Positions 1 through 7,446 of a DNA stretch of 19,665 bases are shown piece after piece. The first letter of the stretch is position 1, and every line of letters starts with the position of its first letter. A program made the position numbers and the translations under genes. A model generated the notes under the pieces. The model did no database searches. It was not told the origin of the DNA and saw nothing but the letters and a program-made list of their open reading frames with translations. Origin of the DNA: Collinsella sp. (GTDB lineage: Bacteria > Actinomycetota > Coriobacteriia > Coriobacteriales > Coriobacteriaceae); assembly GCA_019414545.1 (NCBI GenBank), contig DXLV01000006.1, positions 3,809 to 23,473 of the forward strand, read 5' to 3'.

Positions 1-53
1 CCAGAAATGGCCTTTGAGCTGGGATAAGATTTCCGCGGCATCTCGGATTCTCA

Positions 54-88
54 AAAATGAGACACGCCGTTGGCGAAAATGAGACACG
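54..88. repeat. Two direct copies of AAAATGAGACACG, possible IS terminus
   Basis: AAAATGAGACACG occurs at 54-66 and again, identical, at 76-88, a spacing of 22 nt. A shorter form, AAAATGAG, recurs at 119-126. Read from the other strand the outer copy begins TGTCTCATTTT. Repeated subterminal motifs ending in 5'-TG...CA-3' are typical of IS21-like insertion sequence ends, so the left edge of the window could be the tail of such an element, ending near 86. It could also be a set of binding sites for a regulator of the surface protein gene. The transposase genes that would settle this would lie outside the window. Confidence 0.4.
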
Positions 89-147
89 TGATATCGGGCA
101 TCGGACGTATCATTTGCAAAAATGAGTCCACTCCACTCGAGTAAAGC

Positions 148-151
148 GAGG
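148..151 (+). promoter_or_regulatory. Ribosome binding site choosing the ATG at 158
   Basis: GAGG lies six bases before the ATG at 158. The upstream in-frame ATG at 122 has only A/T-rich sequence before it and no Shine-Dalgarno match. The 158 start also places a basic stretch directly before the hydrophobic signal-peptide core. Confidence 0.6.
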
Positions 152-157
152 TCCCTC

Positions 158-3100
158 ATGTACGTTCCACACCCCCGTATCCGTAGGCTGTCGAAAATTC
201 CGCTTGTTGGGACGGCGGCGCTTGCTGCGTTGATCGCCACGAGCGTCGCCTGCTTCACGGCCACGCCCCAGGTTGCCCAGGCGGCAGACGCGCCCGCAAT
301 CACCGATATGACCGAGCAGGATTATCAAGCCCTGGGTCTGGGCACGAGCGAGGACATTCCGGCCGATACCGTTGGCCCCTATTCCACTGATACCCCCACG
401 ACGTTTGCCACGCGCAGCGAGGTCTATATGGCAGCTAACGGTAGCCATGGCAATCGCTACACTCTGCGCGACAAGCTCGAGAACGTCGAGCGCGGTGACA
501 TTGGCGGCAGCAGCAAACTCACCGATGGCTATGGAAGTGTGTGGGGCGCCGCAAAGTTCTGGCAAAACGTCAACAACTTCGATACGAACAGCGATCTCTA
601 CAAGCATAGCGACTACGGTGGCGGCACCTGGTCGTACCTAAGCAACAATGAGTCCTCAACAGTACTCGCCAACGACAACAACGGTTTCTCGGGCATTCAC
701 GCCACGAGTGTTGAGTTCTGCAGCGACGCCCTCACGGGCAAAAAGAGCCGCGTTGCCGAGCTCCGTGCCTACGGCGACAGTTCCTCCACGACGATTGACG
801 GCAAGTCATACGCTGGAAAGGTTGAGCTGGTCCTCTACTCGTTTAGCAACGGGCGCAAGCGCACTCTCGACACGCACCTGCCGGTGACGGTCAACACTAA
901 TATGATGTACGAAGGCCGTTTTAAGTACCTGGATGCCGGTTACCTGCAAGAGCACGACGCCGTCTTTGATGTCGAGGCGGGCGATGTCGATGGCGACGGC
1001 GTCGACGAGCTTTTTGTCTACGCGGGCTGCTATGTCGACGAGAACGGCGTGCGCAAGGCTGTAGTCGACATGTATGACTTGGAGGGCGGCAACTGGAAGC
1101 AAAGCGTCGTCAAGATCGATGCCGGTAACGCCGCGGACTACACCACGCACAACAAGGGCGGGAACGACTCCTGGACGCAGCTTCAGTCAGCTCCTGTCGT
1201 TTCGCTAGCGGCCGGCGACCTCGATCGCGATTTTTGCGATGACCTCGCCATCGTGGTCTCGGCACCCTACGGCAAGAAGAATATTGATAAGTCGACGCAT
1301 TGCGAGCTGTTTTCGTGGGATGCATCCAAGGGTGCGCTCGTCCATGTCGATGCTCTGGGCGACGCGGGCGCAATCTCCCTCTCCGCGAACGGCAAGACCA
1401 TGGTCGCTGCGAATGCGACGTTCGGCACGTTTGCCGCCTACGATGAAGAAGGAAAGAAGACGGGTGAAACCGTCACGGGCCTTATTCTTGCGGGCTATGA
1501 CTGGCAACGCAGCGCTTTTGATTACGGCGCTTCTGACGGCAGCAAGGGGCTGTACGGCGCGCTGTACCGCTACGCGTATTTTGACTCGGAGTCTGGCGAG
1601 TTCAAGCTTTCCGATTGCAAGGAATACAGAGACGGGCTCCTCGCCTCCTATGGGCTGATGCATGTGCCCAACAGCGCATGGAAGGATGGCGCTCAGGATA
1701 AGCGCTATCCGTGCACCTTGGCGCCTATTGCCCTTGCCACTGCCAACCTTGACGGCCTGTCCGAGCAGCTGGCGGTCGACGAGGTGCTCGTGGGCGGCGA
1801 TGTGTTCCGCGACTTTGCCTGCAACACGGCACAGAGCGGGGCTCAGGGCTTGGGGTCCATGGTCGGAACCATGAGCATGAGCGGTCAGCAATACAACAGC
1901 AGCAACAAGCATGACCACAAGGGTATAGAGCAGGTGTGGATCAGCGACGTCAAGGCGGGCAGCGTCTCGGGTTCGGACCGCTATAACGAGAGCTTTATCG
2001 CCGTGGTGGGCAAGCACCGCGACGAGGACCTGCGCAAGAACGATGACTACTATTGGATGACCGCCTCGCATTTTTCGCTCGACGAGAACGGAAAGGTGCG
2101 CCGCGGCGAGGAGCAGGTGATTAGCGAGAGCAACCGTCGCGGCACTACCTACGGCACATTTATCTCGCTCGCGCTGCCCGATGTCGACAACGACAGCGTC
2201 AAGATCACGTACAAGGACCGCTACAAGGTCTATACCAACCCGCGCGTGCTTGCCGTGCTGCAGGATGCGCCCTATGTTGAGGATCTGGAGCAGGCATACG
2301 GCTATCTGGTGTTGGGCGGCACGTCATACGGAGAGGAAAAGGGCACGGGGACATCCCAGGGCTATACCATTGGCGCCGAGTTGGGCGTTGCCGTCGAGGT
2401 GCAGACCGGTCCGCCCTTGGTCGCGATGAATGCTTCAGTCGATTTTGCCGCCGAGGGATGCTATGACTACCGGAGCGAGCGCACGGTCAGCGCAAGCGTA
2501 AGCTATGAGTCGCATGCCGGCGAGGGTGACAAGGCCGTGCTCTACACGATTCCGATGGTCTATTACGAGTATGAGATCGAAAATGAGGAAACTGGTGGCA
2601 AGGGCGTGATGGCGGCGCCCGTGTCGCTCGGCGCGCAGACCTCGGTCGTTAATGTCGAGGCCTATGACCGCATTGCCAAACAGCACAATATGACGCCGCT
2701 CAGCTACTTTTTGACCAACCGGTCGGGAGAACCCGGAACCTATCAAACGACGCTCAACGGCGAGACTCCCGTTGGGGATTCCTTTGGCCTGGGCAAGCCT
2801 GGCGTAACGCGCGCCTACACGCACGATGGGTTTAACGGCGCCGCCGCGCAGTCGGGGGCGAGCATTGAGCAGACCATCGAAGTCGAGGAGGGCAAGGAGC
2901 AGGAGCTCGAGCTCGGCTTGACGCTGAACGGCAGCGTTGTCATGGGCGCGAAGCTCGCAAAGCACGAGTTGTTTGGCGGCCTGTGCTTTGGTGCCAACGC
3001 CGGCTTTACTACGGGTAACTCCTCGAGTGAATCGACCGAATACGGCGGCACCGTCGACAACCTGCCCGAGGCCGCGCAGGGCAAGTACGGTTTTGTGTGG

Positions 3101-4255
3101 CGTCTGGGCGTCAACGCGGTGGATGTCGACAAGTTCGAGGCAGACTCGGGCGACAAGCTCGGCACCAAGGACACCGACCAGTTCTGGATCGTGGGCTATG
3201 ACGTTAAGGACGTCGAGATGCCCGACGCGCCGGCCGTGACGGGCTTTACGGCAAACGCCGTCGATTCGACCAGCGTTACGTTTAGCTGGGACGATGTACT
3301 CGCAAACAAGAGTGGCTTTAGCTACGGCGTGGGCATGCTGCAGAGCAATGCGGCGGATGCGGTCGTCAATAGCTGGAAGATTGCCGACAACACGCAGACC
3401 TCGCTCAAGTGGGATGGGCTGCAGCCCAATACGGAGTATCGATTCGCCATCGCCGCCGTTAAGAATGGATCCACGACCGAAACAGGTATTCGCTCGGCAA
3501 TCATCACGGTCAAGACCATGCCCGATGGCATGACGATGACCGTGAGCGGACCTGCGGCGGATGCTGCGGAGGGGTCGGATCTTGGATACGACTCTTCGGT
3601 TGAGCGCACGGCGGGAAGCCACCTGACGCTCTCGGCGATTGGCCATGTGAAGCAACTCGGTGCCGACGATAGCGAAACAGGGCTGGCACCGACCTATATG
3701 TGGTACCGCAAGGGCCGCGGCGAGACAGAGTTTAAGCTCGTGGGTGCCGATGGCAACCTCGCGGCTGGAACGGCCTCAAAGCTCGAGATTGACCTGACCG
3801 CAGACGATGACGGTGCGCAGTATTACTGCCACGTGGGATACAACGACGTGGGCCTCGACACCGGCACGACGCTCGTGAATATCGAGGCCGAGGAGACGGC
3901 GCCCACAACGGTGAACGCCACCCCGATCCGCACGCGCCGCCTGTTCTCACAGGCAAGTGCGGGCGCCAAGAAGTTCCTGGACCATACGCTGGTAAACACC
4001 GCCGGCCCAACCGATTCCGAAGGCTCAAAGGACCCCGAGACTCCGACAGCCCCGGAGACCCCGACGAATCCGGACAAGCCCAAGTCCGACAACGGAGCTA
4101 AGACCGACACCAAGGTCAAGACTACGACCACAGCGAAGAACCTCGCAAACACCGGCGACCAAACATTCGCCCTAGTCGCCACCGCAGCAGCAGCGGGAGC
4201 AACGCTCGTAGTGATAGCCCTCATCATGCTGATCAAGCGCCGCAAGACCCACTAG
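158..4255 (+). CDS. Large LANTG-anchored surface protein with FG-GAP-like, FN3 and Ig-like parts
   Basis: This is a predicted secreted, sortase-anchored protein of 1365 aa. A basic N-terminus (HPRIRRLSK) and a hydrophobic core end in a likely signal-peptidase site around AQAA/DAP (residue ~42). FG-GAP/VCBS-like segments occur near residues 272-290 (GDVDGDGVDELF, a calcium-binding Dx[DN]xDG pattern), 351-370 (GDLDRDFCDDLAIV), 527-548 and ~672, suggesting a beta-propeller-like region. Residues ~740-1000 are rich in alternating polar/apolar and Ser/Thr/Gly strands that I cannot assign. A fibronectin type III domain follows (~1021-1122), then an Ig-like domain (~1125-1243, ending in the YYC strand). 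A Pro/Thr/Lys-rich wall spacer leads to the sorting signal: LANTG at 1329-1333, a hydrophobic helix and a KRRKTH tail. An adhesive or host-binding role is inferred. It is followed at once by a strong terminator, so it appears monocistronic. Confidence 0.85.
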   Translation: MYVPHPRIRRLSKIPLVGTAALAALIATSVACFTATPQVAQAADAPAITDMTEQDYQALGLGTSEDIPADTVGPYSTDTPTTFATRSEVYMAANGSHGNRYTLRDKLENVERGDIGGSSKLTDGYGSVWGAAKFWQNVNNFDTNSDLYKHSDYGGGTWSYLSNNESSTVLANDNNGFSGIHATSVEFCSDALTGKKSRVAELRAYGDSSSTTIDGKSYAGKVELVLYSFSNGRKRTLDTHLPVTVNTNMMYEGRFKYLDAGYLQEHDAVFDVEAGDVDGDGVDELFVYAGCYVDENGVRKAVVDMYDLEGGNWKQSVVKIDAGNAADYTTHNKGGNDSWTQLQSAPVVSLAAGDLDRDFCDDLAIVVSAPYGKKNIDKSTHCELFSWDASKGALVHVDALGDAGAISLSANGKTMVAANATFGTFAAYDEEGKKTGETVTGLILAGYDWQRSAFDYGASDGSKGLYGALYRYAYFDSESGEFKLSDCKEYRDGLLASYGLMHVPNSAWKDGAQDKRYPCTLAPIALATANLDGLSEQLAVDEVLVGGDVFRDFACNTAQSGAQGLGSMVGTMSMSGQQYNSSNKHDHKGIEQVWISDVKAGSVSGSDRYNESFIAVVGKHRDEDLRKNDDYYWMTASHFSLDENGKVRRGEEQVISESNRRGTTYGTFISLALPDVDNDSVKITYKDRYKVYTNPRVLAVLQDAPYVEDLEQAYGYLVLGGTSYGEEKGTGTSQGYTIGAELGVAVEVQTGPPLVAMNASVDFAAEGCYDYRSERTVSASVSYESHAGEGDKAVLYTIPMVYYEYEIENEETGGKGVMAAPVSLGAQTSVVNVEAYDRIAKQHNMTPLSYFLTNRSGEPGTYQTTLNGETPVGDSFGLGKPGVTRAYTHDGFNGAAAQSGASIEQTIEVEEGKEQELELGLTLNGSVVMGAKLAKHELFGGLCFGANAGFTTGNSSSESTEYGGTVDNLPEAAQGKYGFVWRLGVNAVDVDKFEADSGDKLGTKDTDQFWIVGYDVKDVEMPDAPAVTGFTANAVDSTSVTFSWDDVLANKSGFSYGVGMLQSNAADAVVNSWKIADNTQTSLKWDGLQPNTEYRFAIAAVKNGSTTETGIRSAIITVKTMPDGMTMTVSGPAADAAEGSDLGYDSSVERTAGSHLTLSAIGHVKQLGADDSETGLAPTYMWYRKGRGETEFKLVGADGNLAAGTASKLEIDLTADDDGAQYYCHVGYNDVGLDTGTTLVNIEAEETAPTTVNATPIRTRRLFSQASAGAKKFLDHTLVNTAGPTDSEGSKDPETPTAPETPTNPDKPKSDNGAKTDTKVKTTTTAKNLANTGDQTFALVATAAAAGATLVVIALIMLIKRRKTH

Positions 4256-4282
4256 TAGCCAGTCGAACATATCGACAACCCA

Positions 4283-4324
4283 AAAACCCGGGTAGCCAAA
4301 AAACAGGCCACCCGGGTTTTCTGT
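4283..4324 (+). terminator. Rho-independent terminator of the surface protein gene
   Basis: AAAACCCGGGTAGCC (4283-4297) pairs with GGCCACCCGGGTTTT (4306-4320) with one mismatch around an A-rich eight-base loop, and a T-rich tail follows. It starts 28 nt after the stop codon. Confidence 0.88.
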
Positions 4325-4343
4325 TGAGTGGAGACTCCGCAAG

Positions 4344-4698
4344 CGGAAACTGCATCCCACAATTAGCGCCCGGAACGGGACACATTTTCCGTCAAGCCCT
4401 CATCCGGAAAATCCATCCCAGTTTGAGCGCCCAGACCGGGACGCACTTTCCCAAAGGGTCCTCAACGGGAAACTGCGTCCCATAATTAGGCCGAGAAATG
4501 GGATGAACTTTCCCAATGAGAGCCAACCGGAAACCACGTCCCAGAATCAGCCCCCAAAGTGGGACGCACTTTCCCAACGAGCCTCAACCGGAAAATACAT
4601 CCCGGAATCCAGCTGAATAGTGGGACACACTTTCCCAATCGGGTCCCAAGCGGAAACTGCATCCCATTCCAGACAAGAATTTCGGGACACACTTTCCG
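4344..4698. repeat. Six tandem ~61-bp palindromic units (BIME/REP-like array)
   Basis: Six units start at about 4344, 4404, 4466, 4527, 4588 and 4651. Each has a left arm like CGGAAACTGCATCCCA and, about 17-21 nt later, an inverted right arm like TGGGACGCACTTTCCC, so twelve copies of one ~15-bp motif alternate in orientation roughly every 30 bp. Arms are imperfect: GGAAA and TCCC are nearly constant, while the middle varies (TGCGT, TGCAT, TACAT, CACGT). Spacers between units share a CAA...CCTCAA-like pattern and loops share AAT-AGC-CCC, which suggests old tandem duplication of the whole unit. No open frame of interest crosses it. Function is unknown; possibilities are structured RNA, nucleoprotein binding sites spaced near three helical turns, or transposase-spread repeats. 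Confidence 0.85.
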
Positions 4699-4706
4699 CA
4701 AACAAA

Positions 4707-4729
4707 GAAGGCCACATAACGTGGCCTTC
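4707..4729. repeat. Small hairpin GAAGGCCAC/GTGGCCTTC
   Basis: A perfect nine-base stem with an ATAAC loop follows the tandem array directly. A related hairpin, GGAGGCCAC/GTGGCCTCC with loop TTAAT, lies at 4834-4856 inside the next element. The second base pair differs in a compensating way (A-T versus G-C), as expected if the stem is maintained. The flanking sequence is only weakly T-rich, so terminator function is uncertain. Confidence 0.7.
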
Positions 4730-4782
4730 AACTTATATATGTTGCGGGTACCCCCATGACAAGCCGCGCTCCAACAACAGGG

Positions 4783-4912
4783 CGTCTGTCCGGGCGGAGG
4801 CATATAAGGTTCATCGCGAGTTCCGCACGCAAAGGAGGCCACTTAATGTGGCCTCCGTCTTGCGCAGGACTGTCCGAGCAGGGAACCCTATATGCCTCCG
4901 CCCGGACAGACG
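4783..4912. repeat. 130-bp element with 30-bp terminal inverted repeats and central hairpin
   Basis: The left end 4783-4812 (beginning CGTCTGTCCGGGCGGAGG) and the right end 4883-4912 are inverted copies matching at 29 of 30 positions. Between them a perfect nine-base hairpin sits at 4834-4842/4848-4856, flanked by partly pairing GCAA/TTGC, so most of the element can fold into one long stem. It ends 20 bp from the stop codon of the LTA-synthase-like gene. It resembles a miniature inverted-repeat element or a structured RNA. I see no convincing target-site duplication and no coding potential. Confidence 0.8.
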
Positions 4913-4932
4913 TTTCAGTTATGAGCGACCCG

Positions 4933-7233
4933 CTATTTGATCTTGGTCGTACCCGGTGCCAGGTTGGGGTCGGTTTCGTTGGCCTCAGTCTGGAAGTGCT
5001 CGGTGTACACGCTCTTGCCGTCGCGGAACATCTCGTAGTACTGCATCTTGGCGTAATCCTCGCGCGCCTTGGTGGCGGCTGCGGCAGCGGCGTCGTCGCC
5101 GGTGACGTTGGAGGAGAGCGCCCAACGCAGGCTGGCGTCCTCGTAGCCGACGGAGTTGATGGCGGGCAGCGACTCGCGCAGCGTCATATGCGCCTTCTGG
5201 TAGTCGGTCAGCGGGGCGCCAATCAGCTGCATAAGCTGCGTGGACAGGTAGTTGGTGGACAGGTCGTCAACCTCGCTCGTCTGGTTGCAGCCGGCAACGT
5301 CGTAGTTGGCCCAGATGATGTAGTCGGTCTGCCACAAACGCTCCTGGTGCGTGGCATCGTCCTCGTCGGTAAACCACTTGTCGTTGAACTTGGACGGGAA
5401 GAACGGCTGGTGGTCGCCCCAGAATACCACGACCACCTTGCGATCGAGTTTGCTCAGAGCGTTGAGGAAGTAACGCAGCGCCTGGTCGGACTGCTCAATG
5501 CACGAGACGTACTCGTCGACATCGGACAGTGTGCCGTCCTCGATGGTCTTGGCATCCAGATCGGTCGTGTCGATGTTCAGGTGCATCTGCTTGTCGACTG
5601 GCAGCAGGCCCGTGTCGTAGCCCGAGTGGTTCTGCATGGTCACGTCGAAGATAAACTGCGGATCGGCGTTCTGGTCGAGCAGCTCAAGAATCTTGTCGTA
5701 GGTCGCCTGGTCGGTCACCATGCCGCGCAGGGTATCGGCGCCCTGGAAGTCGTTGATGGACAGGAACTGGTCAAAGCCAAAGTCCTTGTAGACGTTCTCG
5801 CGGTTCCAGTTGGTCGCGTGGTTGGGGTGCATGGCCGTGGTGGAATAGCCGAGCGATTTGAACTGCTCTGCCAGATTACCGGTCGTTTCCATGTTGTAGA
5901 TGGTGTAGGGGTACACGCCCGAGCCCAGGTTGGCCATAGAGTTGCCGGTCATAAACTCAAACTCGGTATTGGCGGTGCCGCCGCCGTAGGCGCTCACGTA
6001 GAGCTTGCCGCGGCTGAGGCAGTTGGACAGGCTCTTAAAGTACTGCGGGCCCTCGTAGCCGGCGCGCATGTTCTGGTAGATCGACAGATCCGAGAAGGTC
6101 TCGTTCATGATGGCGATGACCGTGGGCTTCTCGCTGTCGAACTGCTCCTTTGCGGCGGCGCGCTCGTCGCTCTTGGCCGCGTCGGACTTGTCGTAGGCCT
6201 TGGCGTACTTTTTGAGCGTGGCCTTGGCATCGTCGACGGAGTAGTCGGCGGGTTTGGGCGGCTTGATGGACTGCGCTGCGCTAATGAAAGCGGGCAGGTA
6301 GCCCTCGCGCCAGTAGCTCTCGAGCGGGCGCCAGGTGTAGACGGTGATGCCGAGGGTGTTGTAGTAGTCGATGAGCGTGACGTGTGCGGTCACACCGCCC
6401 AGGCACAGCACGGCGACGAGCAGGTTGGTGAGCAGCATGCGCTTGGCGTTGGCGGCGCCCTTCTGACGGTGCGGTGCCACCAGGCCGGCGTACTCGCACA
6501 GCAGCATGGCGATGGCGGTAAAGCCCATGGACAGCACGCAGAACAGTGAGATCGAGAAGGTGTAGCCGGTGCCGGCGACCGCGGCGGCGGTGGAGATGGC
6601 CGAAAGGTCGCCCGGCTGGATGGGCATGGATTTAAACGTGATGACGAAGAACTCGGCAATGCCCAGGACAAAGAGGGCAAAGGCCAGGACCGCGGGAGCT
6701 GCGCCGTGGCGCTGGAACAGGAAGAACAGGCCGGTCATGAGTGCGGTGATGATGGCCCACTCGAGCAGGATGCACAGGGGGTAGACCCAGGTAAAGTCGT
6801 GGTTGGACGATACCTCCATGCCCAGCAGCGCAAAGACGCCGGCGAGCAGCAGGCACAGGACGGCGGCGACGAGCGGTTTGCCCACAAAGGCGCCGCGCAG
6901 GCGGGCGAGCTTGCCGGTGGGGGCGGGGGCGTCGGGCGCGGCGAACGCAAAGACGCGCGGGGCGATGCGGTCGCGTGCGATGCTGGCCCAAGCGCAGCCG
7001 GTGAGGATGACGTTGGTCAGGATGAGCATCACAAAGGCGAGCGGCTCGTTTTGGGCGACGAGGCCAATGGCGCCCCAAATGGTCAAAAAGACCTGGAACA
7101 GGCCGAAGGCGACGCTCCACCCAAGAGCGCTTTTGGCAACGGTGCCCGACTGTGCGCGAATGGCCTTGGCCTCGCGCAAGACAAGGTAGACGGTCGCCGC
7201 AAGACCGACGAGCGAGATGGCGGCAGCGAACAT
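4933..7233 (-). CDS. LTA synthase family phosphoglycerol transferase (membrane sulfatase fold)
   Basis: The 766-aa protein has about eight hydrophobic membrane segments in its first ~290 residues and an extracytoplasmic sulfatase-type catalytic domain from ~370 on. Key residues of the LtaS family are visible. They are a metal-binding Glu in IMNETF (E378), the nucleophilic Thr in YGGGTANTEFE (T420, aligned with the Thr of SDSEF-type motifs in LtaS), and Asp-His in FWGDHQP (D607, H608). Enzymes of this type transfer glycerolphosphate from phosphatidylglycerol to a membrane glycolipid or wall-associated polymer; the exact polymer here is unknown. The ATG at 7233 is chosen because AGGAG sits seven bases upstream, whereas a GTG at 7248 would overlap that site. 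It is convergent with the surface protein gene and divergent from the nitroreductase. Length and catalytic set suggest an intact enzyme. Confidence 0.88.
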   Translation of the reverse strand: MFAAAISLVGLAATVYLVLREAKAIRAQSGTVAKSALGWSVAFGLFQVFLTIWGAIGLVAQNEPLAFVMLILTNVILTGCAWASIARDRIAPRVFAFAAPDAPAPTGKLARLRGAFVGKPLVAAVLCLLLAGVFALLGMEVSSNHDFTWVYPLCILLEWAIITALMTGLFFLFQRHGAAPAVLAFALFVLGIAEFFVITFKSMPIQPGDLSAISTAAAVAGTGYTFSISLFCVLSMGFTAIAMLLCEYAGLVAPHRQKGAANAKRMLLTNLLVAVLCLGGVTAHVTLIDYYNTLGITVYTWRPLESYWREGYLPAFISAAQSIKPPKPADYSVDDAKATLKKYAKAYDKSDAAKSDERAAAKEQFDSEKPTVIAIMNETFSDLSIYQNMRAGYEGPQYFKSLSNCLSRGKLYVSAYGGGTANTEFEFMTGNSMANLGSGVYPYTIYNMETTGNLAEQFKSLGYSTTAMHPNHATNWNRENVYKDFGFDQFLSINDFQGADTLRGMVTDQATYDKILELLDQNADPQFIFDVTMQNHSGYDTGLLPVDKQMHLNIDTTDLDAKTIEDGTLSDVDEYVSCIEQSDQALRYFLNALSKLDRKVVVVFWGDHQPFFPSKFNDKWFTDEDDATHQERLWQTDYIIWANYDVAGCNQTSEVDDLSTNYLSTQLMQLIGAPLTDYQKAHMTLRESLPAINSVGYEDASLRWALSSNVTGDDAAAAAATKAREDYAKMQYYEMFRDGKSVYTEHFQTEANETDPNLAPGTTKIK

Positions 7234-7240
7234 GCTGAGA

Positions 7241-7245
7241 CTCCT
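7241..7245 (-). promoter_or_regulatory. Ribosome binding site of the LTA-synthase-like gene
   Basis: AGGAG on the minus strand, seven bases before the ATG at 7233. It decides against the in-frame GTG at 7248, which lies upstream of this site. Confidence 0.7.
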
Positions 7246-7446
7246 CACAAACTAAAACCTACGAAAGCGGGGGTTTACCCGATTGTTACCTAAATATGCG
7301 CTGCAATTGGTGTCTGCGCACAACAACCAGCCATATTAACGCGCACGTGTGGCGGTGTGGCGCAATGTAGTGGCGACCTGCGCGATAATGGACGGGAATT
7401 ACACGGAAACGTAAAGGCTTCTTAAAGAATTAGCGAGGATGAGGCG

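Noticed and set aside
2435..3655. 406-aa minus-strand frame opposite the surface protein gene
   Set aside because: Arg-rich shadow of a coherent multi-domain secreted protein on the plus strand.
4344..4698. CRISPR array
   Set aside because: The units are imperfect, the would-be spacers are similar to one another, and the repeated motif alternates orientation. None of this fits direct repeats with unique spacers, and no cas genes are near.
4783..4912. Retron msr-msd RNA
   Set aside because: Inverted ends suggested it, but no reverse transcriptase gene lies nearby; the neighbour is an LTA-synthase-like enzyme.
4756..6549. 597-aa plus-strand frame opposite the LTA-synthase-like gene
   Set aside because: It is the complement of a gene with clear catalytic motifs, has low-complexity Val/Gly/Leu composition and no recognisable domain. 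This is the usual shadow of high-GC third positions.
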